In this document: one piece after another, positions 45,649 through 57,620 of the stretch
How positions within the stretch are numbered: the first letter of the stretch is position 1
How the letters are laid out: each line of letters opens with the position of its first letter
Assembly (NCBI GenBank): GCA_948567375.1
Contig: OX419759.1
Coordinates: 29,675,493 to 29,739,492 of the forward strand
Reading direction: 5' to 3'
Source of the DNA: Lunularia cruciata
Lineage: Eukaryota > Streptophyta > Marchantiopsida > Lunulariales > Lunulariaceae
Length of the DNA: 64,000 nucleotides
Made by a program: the position numbers and the translations under genes
Notes under the pieces: generated by a model
Told to the model about the DNA's origin: nothing
What the model saw: the letters and a program-made list of their open reading frames with translations, nothing else
Databases searched by the model: none

Positions 45649-46693
45649 ATCTGGAGTGGTTTGTTTAAGTAATATCCTGTAGTGATGTCTTTCGATAATA
45701 TCCTCCAGGGAATAGAAAAATGATAAGCATATCTTCACTGTTGTTCTAATTATACCTCGAGTATTTTTTGTAAGGGATGAACCCTCATATCAGCTCTTGG
45801 AAAGCAGAATGTCACACCCAATCCACCTACAGTACAGTACAGCACGAGAATTCTGTTGATGTAAGACGAGCGAATGTTCAGCTATGGAACCAGTTTAAAC
45901 GGACGGACCTGTGGAGAGTAGGAGACTGGTGAGCAGTGACTCATTCGTGTATTTGCTACCACAAAGATGGACTGACAATGGAAGGAAGCAGCCTGGTAAG
46001 GCCCCAGGATGAGTCCACAGCTGTTCGCACTCGACCACTTGTCATGTTGCCAGCGATTCTCACAACTTTTGAGAGTTGTGGTGTACCTTGATCCGATTAC
46101 TTACTACAGTTCCAGCACTGGTCCCCCACTTGCTTCATGTCTCTTCCATTGATCTCTTCCGAGGATCCTTGTCCACAGCTAGGACTCAGGTCGAGGTTGT
46201 GGATAGCGACGGCACACATTTCCACTGTTTAGCGGTGATCACGTCTATGAGAACATTAGGACCGTCAAGCGAAATTTATGGAGGATATCGTGATTGTGCA
46301 CATCCGGTTCGACTTATGAAGCTCTTGCTGTCCTGTGAGACTCATGTTTTCTGCAGAACTTGACTCTGGTCCGAGTCTCAAACTTCTAACTATACACACC
46401 AAATCTGCATTGTACCAAGGCAGAAGGTAACCAATCAACGGGTTTGCATATTTAGAAGGTCACGAGCAACCTCTATCTAGAGTAAGCGCTAATCTTAGCA
46501 ATTACTTTATTGGCGATGAATTTGTTACGGAAATGCTGCAGCATTTGCAATTTACTGGCTCTGTTTGCACCAATTTTGGACCACTTGTAGTGTTCAATTA
46601 AATTGACCTTGAATAAGCCCTTCTTTACCTGAGCTCTACCCTGTGTGTGTTGATACTACCATTGCAACGATTTTGGTGATACACGTACAGTGG

Positions 46694-46864
46694 CTACAAC
46701 GTAGTATAATGGTCTATACCGGTCTTGATCTCAAAAACCACAGAACCATCTGGTTCGACATCCATTGTCACAGATATCTCCGCCACGTTTTGCACCTGAA
46801 GGAATTCCAAGGATAACATTCCCAAATATTGGGCTTGAGTATCGTCTTGAAGCCTTACAGCACA
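46694..46864 (-). CDS. Possible exon fragment
   Basis: A 57-codon minus-strand segment including LQDDTQAQYLGMLSLEFLQV and VTMDVEPDGSVVFEIKTGID. Beta-strand-like alternation and lack of low complexity make it more protein-like than its surroundings. Family unknown; it might belong to the same locus as 45482-45648, but no splice structure could be established. Confidence 0.18.
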   Translation of the reverse strand, partial: CAVRLQDDTQAQYLGMLSLEFLQVQNVAEISVTMDVEPDGSVVFEIKTGIDHYTTL

Positions 46865-48394
46865 TTACCCGGATCCGCATGCGTCTAATTTTCTTTGACC
46901 TTTGTGATCGATGTTCTGGTTTCGGTGGATCTTTCTCCTATTTTGCTTCAGCTCAGAATGTACAGTCTTTCATTAAGTGTAGAATTAAAGTTGTACCCAA
47001 GTAAAAGCCCATGCATACAATCGCATTTCTTTATAATGGAGAACAAACTTCTTGAACTTTTTTGTTCCACTTGCGCTTTTGCAACTTGGCAGACAAGCTG
47101 AACCAAGTGTACTGTACTTTTTCCTACTGCACATTTGACTTCAGCTTTATATTAACTTTTCAAGTAGCAATTTTAGTACAGGGCTCGATTGGTGAGGTCG
47201 ATTGGCTGTCACATCATTTATTTTCTCGAGGAAAATAGATTGAGTTGCGAGCGCACCAAAACTCCCATGAACTGAAAGTTACAGTCGACTTACATTGTTT
47301 TGCCGACATCTTCATGTTCACCGGCCGTCCTAAACACAATGAGAAGTCTTCTAGCGTAAGGAAGAACTTGCTCGAAATGATGAATAAGATCAGTTGGCAT
47401 AAAGACAAATTAGATCAGAATAATACAAGAGTATCATAAGACTTTTGCATAATATAGTCCGATAATTAGGATCTCTTCTCGTACACGAACCGACACCCTA
47501 TGTTAATTAAACTCCAGTTACAATAAGCCGGAAAAGTTTAAGCTTCGCATTACAAGAATAACAAATAAGCCAACTCATGACGAGCTCAATTTGCGGACAT
47601 CAAGAACTCTTCCATGTCAATTCATGCTGTCAAGTCATCCAAAATATAGTGCGAAAGATCTTCAAGTGGCTGAAAGTAAGACACGTGTCTAAAAATGTGT
47701 CGCTTTGGCCGAATATAGAGCAATCCTATCTGCTGTGTTTTTCCGGACAGCTAGCATCTTCATCGAGATAACTGCTCCAGACGATAAAGCCGAGATTCTC
47801 TCGAGGGGCAGCAATAGAAGCCAAGCATCAGGACTACGAAGTCAATTCTAACTGCTCTAAAGCCATATTGCACACTAAATTTGGGGCCGTCAACAGTGTC
47901 ATATAGGATGCTTGGCAGTGTCGCACCCAGTGCTATGAACGTAGACAGTCTAATGCTGCAACTTTGTCATGCATCGACTTTTTAATTAGGTACTGGACCT
48001 AACAAGGTGTTCCTTGTACATTTTACCATCGCTGCAGACAGAAAGTAGGTACGGACGATACGGCCTAAATTCCTTAGGAGCGTACGAACTGTACTTTTCA
48101 GCAAAAGTTAATCAACTTTTGCTTCATAAACAGAAGAGGGAATTCTTGCCGTTTAACTTGTCAAATATCATAATCGTTAGTGGTTGGAGTTGAAATCACT
48201 CGAATGCCCAGGTTTTGTGTCAGCGGACGTCACATCTGCTGACTTTTATTCTAATCTGGCAGCTGCTGACGTTCACTCTTGATCTATCAATCCATGAAAT
48301 TGCTGGCAGAATTTCATAGCGTCTGAACAGGCATGGAGACGAGAAGGAAAATTAGATTGCGGTCAATCTATATATATTAGCTTTCATTACTAGT

Positions 48395-48755
48395 CTGACA
48401 CGGCATTTGACACATTTGTCAGGGAGTGCGCGAGGGCTTATCATGTTAGGCGGCAGGGTACCATTCTCACTCTCATACTTTGTAGCTTACTTTAGACAGC
48501 GTGTATCCATTGCTCTACAGAGGGCAGTGGCTGGTGCAATCCATAGTAGAGCAATCACATTAGGTGATGTTTCTTCGGATGCTCCAGTTGTGTGTAGACC
48601 GTACGACTTGCATAACTCGAATATCTTAGGTGCGGTAGGGCAGATTTCTCATACAGACTCTATTGGGGCTTAGCCCCATGTTACCTTTTTTGTCTCTCCC
48701 TTGTACGGCTTGATGGGGTCTTCCCATCCTTCATTTTTCCTACGCGGTCGCCTTT
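48395..48755 (+). mobile_element. Short 5'-truncated LINE insertion with 13-bp target duplication
   Basis: A 361-bp copy of the 3' end of the 6778-7886 element, nearly identical to it (a two-base loss in CAGGGGGTACC and a few substitutions). It is flanked by a perfect direct repeat TTTCATTACTAGT at 48382-48394 and 48756-48768. The 3' junction is GGTCGCC plus a few T, with no poly(A). This fixes the family's true 3' end and its mode of insertion. Confidence 0.95.
48407..48673 (+). pseudogene. LINE REL-domain tail, frameshifted
   Basis: The last ~75 codons of the LINE protein (SLSYFVAYFRQRVSIALQRA, AITLGDVSSDAPVVCRPYDL) after a frameshift caused by the base loss near 48457. It is too short to function and is a passenger of the truncated insertion. 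Confidence 0.85.
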
Positions 48756-48768
48756 TTTCATTACTAGT

Positions 48769-49795
48769 TTTGGTAGTCCTTAGCGGCACTCGAAATCCGA
48801 ATTATTGTTGGAAATTTGTTCCTGAAAGTGTTTACGGACGAAGTGTTTTGACAGATTCTAATACCCGGTTTCCTTAAGGTTTTTAACCTCGATGGTTTCC
48901 GCGTGCGCTGCTCTCATTTCTGAACATCATTTTTATCAACTTATCTCGAAAGATGAAAGCAGAAAAAGAAGTGCATGTTCTTTTGGCAGAAATCTTACAC
49001 GGGAGAAAACTAATATAAAACCCATCAAAAATAGCAGAGAAAAATCATTTGTGCGAGAGATGTATCTATTCGTATAATAAATTTGGTTTCCGGATTTGGT
49101 CATTCTTAGTGATGCACATAATCTGATCCAGAGCCGGAAATTTGTTGCGGTGTACTATTTTGGCAGATAAAATGTCTTGGATTTTGTAACAGTGTTTCTA
49201 TGCGGCTCATGGATATTCGCAAGCGAAAATCAGAACTTGGTTGCAAGTACCAAAAATGTTATGATGGAAAATTAGTTGGGATATATATAATATAAATTTG
49301 TACGAATGAATGTTATGATGAAAAATAGATTCATTACAAATGAACGGCCACCGTGCAACAACGCTGTCAAAATAAGGAAGTAATTTATTATAGCAAATTA
49401 CGGGCAATTATGAATTACAGCACTTATGAATAAGAGCAACGGTGCTGTAAGGGGTTTCACTGCATTAGTATAGAACACCAATACACAAGGATAATTATGG
49501 ACGGTGTCGAGACATGACTAAATCCGCGAGAGAAAAACTTTAAGAGATGATGAATGTATGGTACAATAAGGAGTTTTAGTCCCAGATCTAGAAAAATTAC
49601 TAGCGAGGCAGGTCAATACCATACTAATTTAGAGGAGATACCTTGAGACAAACGAAAGGGGCCAAGTGGCCTAATAGTATACCCAAGAAAACTAAAAAGG
49701 AATACAAGAAGTGCAAAAAGCACTGGATATGAACAAGGTCATCAGACTCATTACGGAGAATAAGAAAATATGATTAACATACAAAGGGAACAATA
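48769..49795. other. Unassigned sequence
   Basis: No gene. Near 49655-49720 lies AAAGGGGCCAAGTGGCCTAA...AGTATACCC, related to the motif at 1914-1980. Confidence 0.35.
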
Positions 49796-51091
49796 GGGGG
49801 TTTCAGAAATAGGTTTGATGGATGTATACAGGATAAATAACAAACTTGGTAACTATTTTTAGTGAACTCGTAGGGAGATGAGGTGCTAATAAATGAATGC
49901 TTCATAAATTATTATATGGTATATTATATGCAATTTGCATTCATTTGTAAAAATTAGATGATATACCACGGATGTTTAGGAGTTCCATAGTGAAATAAAT
50001 GACTTGTCAAAAGAGATGTTGTGACTTCTTGAGAGAGTTGCCATGTTTTTTTGGTGGGTGATTCTTACAGTGGGATTTATGAAATTTTTTGGCAGATCCA
50101 AACTGCCGCCCTCAACTATTCAAATTCAAATTTACCATCTGCAAATGCTGTGCAAATGCTCTTGTCAGTAAACTAAACCGGTGGGTTTTGTAGTTTTGCA
50201 TTGGTTTGTTGGTTCATATCCATATATATTAGTGTGGTGAGGGAGATAGCGCGAGTTATGGAAAATGATTTGCATCATCTTACCGCAACCAAGAAATTAA
50301 TTGGAGATCAAGGAATTTTACTCAAAAAGTGCAACAAAAATTTAGCAAAAACCTGATTACAATGTAGGCTCACATTTGGATGCAAAATCAACTTGCACTA
50401 TCAAGCAACTACCCGTGGCAACTAGCGTCTACCAGCAGCTACCAGCAGCAACCAGCGTCAACCAGCGGCAACCAACAGCAACCAGCATGTACGGGTGCCA
50501 ACGAGCTTTGAGCTTCGAGTGGCTACGGGCAGCAACGGGCGGCTATGGGCAGCAATAGGTGGCTATGAGCAACAACGAGCAGCTACGAGCAACAACAAGC
50601 AGCAATGAGAAAAATCCCGTTTAATCCTAAATTAACATATTAAAATCCCATATAAATCGTGTTCCCGCTCATCTAGTGCATAAATTTGTCAACTTTTGAT
50701 TACCATGGGTATTCTTGAACATCATGGATGCTCTCTTTGGTGGCCTAGGTTGTCTAGTGCATAAATTTGTCAACTTTTGATTACCATGGGTGTTCTTGAA
50801 CATCATGGATGCTCTCTTTGGTGGCTGTCACTTTCACTCTAACCCTTAATGATAAACTTATTAACCCTAATACGTAATCAATGCACTATAGAGTGATAAT
50901 AGAAAATTCCTAATTCCTCATTTTCTACAAACCATCTCATATGGAGTGCACTAATAATAAGGAACTTGGCCCGAACTCCGTAACGATACCTTTTCTACCT
51001 CCCGGTCACACACCGTACCCATTTAGTCAACGCTTCATAACTATCTATATGAAAAGTTATGAAACTTAGTATAAATTTTTCTGAAACCCCC
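49796..51091 (-). mobile_element. TA-flanked inverted-repeat element, copy 2
   Basis: 1,296 bp, bounded by TA at 49794-49795 and 51092-51093. Both ends carry GGGGGTTTCAGAAA as a 14-bp perfect terminal inverted repeat. It is a full-length inverted relative of 4984-6253, including the tandem ~81-bp units (~50670-50830) and the GC-rich repeat array (~50390-50610). No transposase frame. Its better preserved ends define the element. Confidence 0.85.
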
Positions 51092-52990
51092 TAATATACA
51101 CAGAAATGGATTGAATACCTTAATTTTATCGTTCATCTTGTTCCAATACGATTATACGAGATCACCCATCAAATGGTTACGCAATCATTACTGAATTCTT
51201 TACCTTATTACCCCCTAATGTAATAAAGCCATGTACATGAGGCGATTTCAATTTATGGACTCAATCAATGGGGTTAGCCAAAAAGCGGACAGACTCATAC
51301 ACAACGAATGCACCTAGATTTCACTAAGAAGAATCCCCTCACGGGACATGCAAGACTATGGCGTTCCCTACAAACAAAGTGCTCTACCAGCTCCCATGAT
51401 TTGTCAATACTTATTGGATATCACATACAGGTTATAGCAAGTGAACTTGAAGAGAGGGGTGGTTGCAAGAATATTGAAATTCAAATAAAGATAAAGATAA
51501 AGATAAAAATACTCTGTAAAAGACGCCAGGTTCCAGTTTGTAAGATGTTAGTATAATTCAAACTCCATCATTGTTCACTCAAAATCCAAACAAGGCATAT
51601 GCTAACTGCTGAATATAGGATCAATACAAGTTGATTTGACTACAAGGCATGCAGATGGACCTTAATAAAAAATCTATAATTTACAACGAACGTTTGATAT
51701 TGCATTGATGGATGAAGTTTAGTTGAAGAGAGGTAAAGCTAAATGGTTGTATCGTTGACCTTTGGAAGAGAATTACAAATTATTATGTTTCTATAAGTAA
51801 AGGCTTCTAACTATTGCAAAGTTGGAGGCAAGAGCAAGAGATGTGGATGTTGTTAACGTAGTATCAGGGCCTGCTATCATTTCAAATTGAAATGCTTTTG
51901 ATTATTGCAGAGTTGGAAGAAAGAGAAAGAAAGATGTGCATTTTAAATAGAACACCAATTCCGGCTTATGCTACACCACAATCTTTAACTTCCACGCACA
52001 GAAAAGTATCATTTGCGACATTTGCGACAGTTTGTGTTCCAAATCCTGTTGAAACTTGGCGGATGAAGCTGTATACTCCTTGATGTTTGAAATTAGGTCT
52101 AGACGGTTCTTTATATACTTGGGTGGGAATAATATAAATTCTACAGCCTAATGAAAACAGATTCTGATGAACATTTCCATATATTTTGTGCTCAGAATGA
52201 AGTGAAAAACTTGAATACATTAAAATAGAACTTAAATATAATCAAAGGTACTCTGAATAATTATTTCATAGGCTAATGATGATATAAATTTCTTCTAGAC
52301 ATTCACTACAACATGTCAAAACATTCCAAGGCATCAATTATCAGAACAAAACTCAAGATAGATGAGATTACACTGAAAAAGTGGCATCTATGTACACATG
52401 GTTTTAAATAAATCAAAACTCTTATTAGCATACCTTTCTCAGCTTTTATTATCTATATTACCATGATAGAATTGTCATGTAAGTTACTAGTAACCTCTAG
52501 AAGGTGTTCCAAAATGATTTAAGAATTTTCTTGCATATTTATACAATACTATGAACCTTTTGAGAGCCAAGTATACCATTAACTTAAAGGTACATGAAAA
52601 CCTTCTTCTAAATTTAGGCTAGAATATGTTAAGGAAATTTCCATGTGAAATGAAACACATATAGAAGAAGTATAAAGCTTATTTTTCCAAGAGTCAAGCC
52701 TATACACATCTTGAATATAAGCAAAAAGAACTTAAGATAGGTTTGGCATTCCACTGAATTTTTGGTTCATCTCTTCTCTTATATCCTCTCTATTTTTTTT
52801 TCTTGGAGTCTAGTCTTCTACACATGGTTACTACTAATAAGTCCAACACCATGATGAGCTATTTATTAATATAGACACTACACCTCCTTGTCTAATATAT
52901 AGCTTTACCAATCCTACAATGCTAAACATAATAAAGTAAGGCAATATCACTATCTTAGTAAGGTAAGGTAAGGTAATATCACTATCTTAG
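51092..52990. other. Unassigned sequence with small repeats
   Basis: No gene recognised. It holds a (GATAAA)n run at ~51488-51509 and a short duplication GGTAATATCACTATCTTAG-type at ~52945-52990. The frames at 51892-52083 and 51966-52220 overlap on opposite strands and share no motif with known families. Confidence 0.4.
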
Positions 52991-53029
52991 TTGGCCCTTG
53001 CAAGCTCAAACCTCATTTTATTGGGCCTT

Positions 53030-53394
53030 TTCCCATTTGTTGTTGAATCGGTGCGGTGGCCTATCACCTCAAGCTACCACTACACATGAAGATCCATCCA
53101 ATGTTCCATGTCTCCCTACTGCGCAGATATGCACCTTGACCAGGCAAATTTCCTTCCATACAAGACATTTGACCTTGCCCAACATTGGTCAAAAGCATGG
53201 AGGAATACGAAGTTAAATGCATTCTCCAAAAATGCATCCATGGTACTCGTCACCCACATGTGAAATATCTCATAAAATGGAGAGGTTACCCACTATATGA
53301 GGCACCATGGGAGCCAACAGCCAACTTGACCCATGCTTCAATGTTAGTGAAATCTTTTGAGCAGCAACTTTGCAACAAGGACATTGCATCTTAA
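53030..53394 (+). pseudogene. Chromovirus integrase C-terminus and chromodomain
   Basis: AYHLKLPLHMKIHPMFHVSL (~53055-53115) is the integrase C-terminal motif (usually AY.L.LP....IHPVFHVS). After a stop, 53185-53394 reads MEEYEVKCILQKCIHGTRHP, VKYLIKWRGYP, APWEPTANL and FEQQL, a chromodomain with the aromatic and W-E-P signature (Y...W...W). Chromodomains at this position bind methylated histone H3 and steer integration toward heterochromatin in this family. The reading frame ends at TAA just before the polypurine tract. Confidence 0.85.
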
Positions 53395-53407
53395 AAGGAG
53401 AGAGGTT

Positions 53408-54146
53408 TGTAATACCAATAGCTAGACATATGATCTAGAGATGAAATTTGGTTTGGTAACATGTTATACATGATGGACTAAATAGATCAGACAGAGATAT
53501 CACCAAAAGAGTACTTCTATTAATGGGCTAGAAACTAAAATATGCTTGAAGACTTTAGAATCAATAGCAAAACATATGATCTAAAGGTAGAATTTGGGTT
53601 GGTGACATCTGGAAGGATGGTACACGTAATGGAAAAATTAGATCAGGTAGAGGTATCACCAAAAGAGCACTTCTACTAATAGAGTAGAAACCAAAATATG
53701 CTTGAAAACTTTGGAGGCAATTTCGGAGGCCTAAATGGATGAATTAGGCCTCAAAAATGTGAAATTTTCCCCACCAATGGAGGAAAGTTTGGCCTTCCCT
53801 CCCCCCCCCCTAATTTGTCTCACTGAGAGCTTTCCAACGGTACCTCACCCATGTGACTCTGAGATTCTTACAAGAAGATTCCCTAAAAGATTCCCTCTGG
53901 TCAAAGCCTATTTGACCAACCAGATGGGACCAAGATCTACATGTCACCCATCCAAGCAAGTAATCTAAGGGTGGAGCTTGCTGACAGGTGACCTATCCAT
54001 GTGCCTAATCCTATGGTGGAGCATCCTTGGAGGAGATCCCCTTTGCTCTTTAAGAAAGAGAAGGTGCTCCCTTGATGCACCAAAGTTTGAGTGTGAAACT
54101 TGTGCTTTTCTCTTCTTTGTTTCTCTCCTATCCTTGGAATATTACA
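53408..54146 (+). repeat. 3' LTR of the chromovirus
   Basis: 739 bp, TGTAATACCAATAGC...GGAATATTACA. Preceded by AAAAGGAGAGAGG. It has the tandem internal duplication also seen in the solo LTRs at 13010 and 28567, whose parent family it therefore identifies. A C-run lies near 53803. Confidence 0.9.
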
Positions 54147-54608
54147 CATAATCACAATACTTCCAATTTTTTCAAAACAAACTTTGTTTGTGATGATTCA
54201 GATTTTCTCAAAGAAGGCTACTTCACTACTATACAATCTCACTTGGGAATTGTGTTCCACCCCTCCACTGAAGGCACAACTTCTTTGATCAAAATTTCTT
54301 TACATCAACCCAATACTGTGCTCACCAATGCAAAATACTACCAACACTACAATTCCTCGCGGATTTGTCAAGGCATTGTTTTGATTGCTATTCACTTAGG
54401 ATCAAACAAACAGAATGAAATCAGAATTGTAGAATCCAACATCCAGTACTCTAACTTGCACTTCAAAATTCTTCAAATACACTCAAACACACACATAGGA
54501 TTGATACTTGGAAGTAAGCTGAAACAATGAGCATTGAGTTACAAAATGTCACTTAACTCAACTGCAAAAATACAGATACTAAACAACAACGCACTATGAA
54601 TGCTTCCT

Positions 54609-54615
54609 TTAAATA
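54609..54615 (-). promoter_or_regulatory. TATTTAA box of unit iv
   Basis: AACGTATTTAAAGGAAGCATT on the minus strand, matching the boxes of units i, ii, iii and v. Confidence 0.55.
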
Positions 54616-55020
54616 CGTTGAGCACTTAATAGTTACTAAAAAAAATACCATTCTACAACAACTTTACTAACCCACAGATCTGAAATGAAAAACCACCTCT
54701 TCATATCTGCCTTTTCAAATCTCAAATCTGTTTCTAATCCGATCCAATGTCAACCTCAACTTTGGCTTCCAAACCCAATGTTACTACTATCGCTTCTCTT
54801 TCTTTGGGTCTCTCTAATACTACTCTTACATCTTCTATTTCTACTGTCTCTTCACTTTGATTTCAATTGCAGACATGGGTAACCTATTTACTCTTTATCA
54901 TGTGATCCATTCTTCTCTAATGTCTCAAGTAACTCACCAAAAGATACTTGCACATCTACTTCTACAACTTCAGACTTTGTATTCATCTTAATCTCACTAC
55001 AAAGTCTGATCTAACAAAAT

Positions 55021-57151
55021 CTAATCTAACACCTTCCTATCTACTCTATCTCTCAAGCAAATCAAAAGATTGCTCAATTTTGCATCTTTTGCTTTCCTCC
55101 TTTGAGTTTTCTGCACAAACAACTTCAATTTGTGCAGCCTCACCACTTCTAAATTTCCCTTGGCTTTAGTACTTAGCATCACTTTCAAATCCTTAATGAT
55201 TGTTCCTACTGCATCCGACTCCATATTGAGAACTACCTTCTCCTTACTTCTCCCCACTTCCAATTTGTTCTGATACATCATCAACTTGTCCTCAAATTCA
55301 GCCTTTAGTGCCTCCTTCTCTTGTGCATATTGGACTCATTGATCTTCAACTCCTTAGAGCAACCCCCACAATTGTTCTTCCTCGCAATTATGTTCTATCA
55401 ATCCTTGTTGCAAGGCTTGGTCCTTCTTTGCTGCGCTCTGTTTCAAACTTTCTAACTCTTGCTCCACCATTGCTGCAATTGCCTTTGAGTGTATGACCTC
55501 AACTCGTACATCAACAACTTCACATTTCATATTTTCAACTAACACCTTTTTCTCCTTCAATTCTTTGTTAGACTTCACAAAGTTCTCTAGCAAGGCTTCC
55601 AAGATTTTCCTTCAAAGAATTGCTTCAGCCCAAAGCTCTTTGGCTTCCTTCTCTTCTTGGGTTAGCTTGCTCCTCAACTCCAAGGTCTCCTTAATCCATT
55701 TCTTCACTACCTCCAACTCATCTCTCACTTCCGGATGGTGGCTCTTCAACTCTAATTTCTTTTGCTGTAGAAGCACTAACAAAGGATAGCTAATCTTTGA
55801 TTGATACTCAACTCTGCCATATCTTCCTTCATTGTCTCTTTTGTCTTTATCTTTGGCAGGCATTTCTTCGGTTGTTGCTTTAACCAAAGATGTGATCTTT
55901 GTATCTTCAATGTCTCCCTCCAAGCTCTCTTCTTCATCTTTTGCTTGGTTTGATGATGACCACTTGAGTGCTTCTTTTTATCCTTGCCACCCTTGGAAAT
56001 ATCAAGGCACGCTCTCCTACTTGTTCATCTTCTAGCTCATCTGTTGGCAACTCCAAACACGGCTTGTCTCCTCTTTCCATGTGGTTGATTGCCTCATGTA
56101 ACTCCCGCTCTTCTTCTCTAACAATCCCTTCTCTTGATTGCTAAACTTTGGCCTCTCCTTCATTGCTATTGCTAGACTCTTTGGTCCGTAGTATAAATTC
56201 TTCTTCTACTCCCAAGGCTTTTGACTCCATTTCTCCTTTTGATTCTTCTTCCAAAGTCAATTGCTTCACTTCCATTGGTGCGGGCTTCAGATTTAGTCTT
56301 TGTATCTTCTGCAGCTGCATGATGTAATTTGTCCTTCAATCTAGTTCTCTTTCATGGCATGGGGATGTCCACTACCACTATCTTCTTCTTTCCACTCTTT
56401 AGGTAATAAGGATTGCCTTTACAAACCCGCTCAATAGGGTGAAAATGGGACACCATCTGTCCTCTCTCCCCCGAGATTAGTAGGTTCAGCCTGAAGTAGA
56501 AGTGGGCTAAAAAGGATATGAAGTAGCGGGGCAACATATCCATTCTCCAATTGGTGATCATCTACCCAACTTGTTGGGGCAAAAACCTTGCCTAGTCCAC
56601 CGCCTCTCCTGCAAACATCTGATGAAAGAAGATTGCCTACAGCATTTTTACATAGGTGGTTTGCTCTAGCTTGAACATGGTCATCATTGTGCTTACGATC
56701 CCTCTTTGTACTGAATCCTTGCAACTATTCACCTTGTACCTGTTTTTGGTGCAAGGTCTATTGAAAGAATTCCTCATCTCAGCAGTTTCTTCCAAAGCAT
56801 CACACTTCCAATAGAAGGTGACACCTCCTACCTCTCCTACTTCTCTTCATAGGACTAATCTCCAATCCAACTCAATCCATTGAGCTGGATTTCTTCTCTT
56901 CTCTTCATGCTTGCAATTGCTGGCAGCAATTTTTGCCATGAACCTTAGAAAGCTCAATTCTAGTTCTAGGCAAAAAATGTGATGTGAAGTCTGGACAACA
57001 CTTTAATCCTTGCCACTACATCTAATTGATGAATTGCAAGTCTCCTCACTGCACTTTGCTTATTTCCTTGTGGGGCCATCATGTGCTTCTTCACTCTTTG
57101 CTTATGAAAGATCAAACCCAAGACTCTAACCCACTCCTCTTTTGCACTCAT
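55021..57151 (-). pseudogene. Decayed protein of unit iv
   Basis: Right to left: RRLAIHQLDVVARIKVLSRL and HITFFA (57151-56966); VTFYWKCDALEET and MFKLEQTTYVKMLQAIFFHQ (~56820-56620); MITNWRMDMLPRYFISFLAH, FYFRLNLL, MVSHFHP (56561-56440); coiled coil at 55923-55354; and HKLKLFVQKTQRRKAKDAKL, LLICLRDRVDRKVLD (~55150-55021). Each has a counterpart in unit ii at the same spacing. Stops and frameshifts throughout. Confidence 0.65.
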
Positions 57152-57620
57152 AGTTTTTATTCCTTCAGGTCAGCTCTATATAGGAACAGGATACCATCTA
57201 GACATTGTAGCGCTTCCCCGTCAAAATCTCAATTTTATAGTCCTTTGCTGATCAGTCATTCTTCAATTGTTTCTGCAGTTATCCACCAATTATGCAGGTT
57301 GGTTTCCTATCACTTTCAAGATCATGTTGGTCTTGAGATAGTCACTTTCTTCCCATGTACTTTCTTGATTGGCTGAACCAAGGAAAATTTGTGATAGGTT
57401 CTTTGGATCAGTGTGCGCATTCCGATGCAAAGTCCTCTATCTTCAACTTCATACTTCTATCTATCTGACCTAAGTCCTTTGGACTTTGACCCAAGGTGGA
57501 CTTTGGGTTTATGCCACAACATAGGATTCTTTGTGTTTCTTCCCCACTTAGCCCTTCTTTGGCTTTACCAACGCACTTCTTCTTTAAAACTCATAAAAAA
57601 TGAAAAATGTGGGTACCACA

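Larger units (their letters stand above)
45429..48394. other. Unique-looking sequence without recognised genes
   Basis: Composition returns abruptly to that of the first 11 kb. Two short minus-strand open segments are listed separately. The frame at 46076-46363 (+) is open on overlapping frames and has no motifs. Confidence 0.4.
53030..54146 (+). mobile_element. 3' end of a chromovirus (chromodomain Ty3/gypsy)
   Basis: Remnant of the integrase C-terminus, a chromodomain, a purine-rich AAAAGGAGAGAGG and a complete 3' LTR in the correct order. The rest of the element, to the left, is not recognisable. The LTR's outer end abuts unit iv at 54147, so the chromovirus inserted into that unit and its left half was later lost. 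Confidence 0.85.
54147..57620 (-). mobile_element. Unnamed TG...CA unit (unit iv), truncated at one end
   Basis: On the minus strand it opens TGTGGTACCCACATTTTTCA at 57620 (the same as the start at 60801) and runs through the protein region and TATTTAA box (54609-54615) to 54147, where the chromovirus LTR interrupts it. It was itself inserted into gypsy copy C, whose RT resumes immediately at 57621. Two nested events can therefore be ordered: gypsy C, then unit iv, then the chromovirus. Confidence 0.75.

Noticed and set aside
46076-46363. 95-codon + strand frame with protein-like C-terminal half
   Set aside because: Opposite-strand frames are similarly open and no motif decides between them; not supported well enough to list as a gene.
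50376-50558. Repetitive frame (ATSVYQQLPAATSV-type) inside the TA-flanked element
   Set aside because: It is the translation of a slippage-prone minisatellite; the other copy does not preserve the frame.
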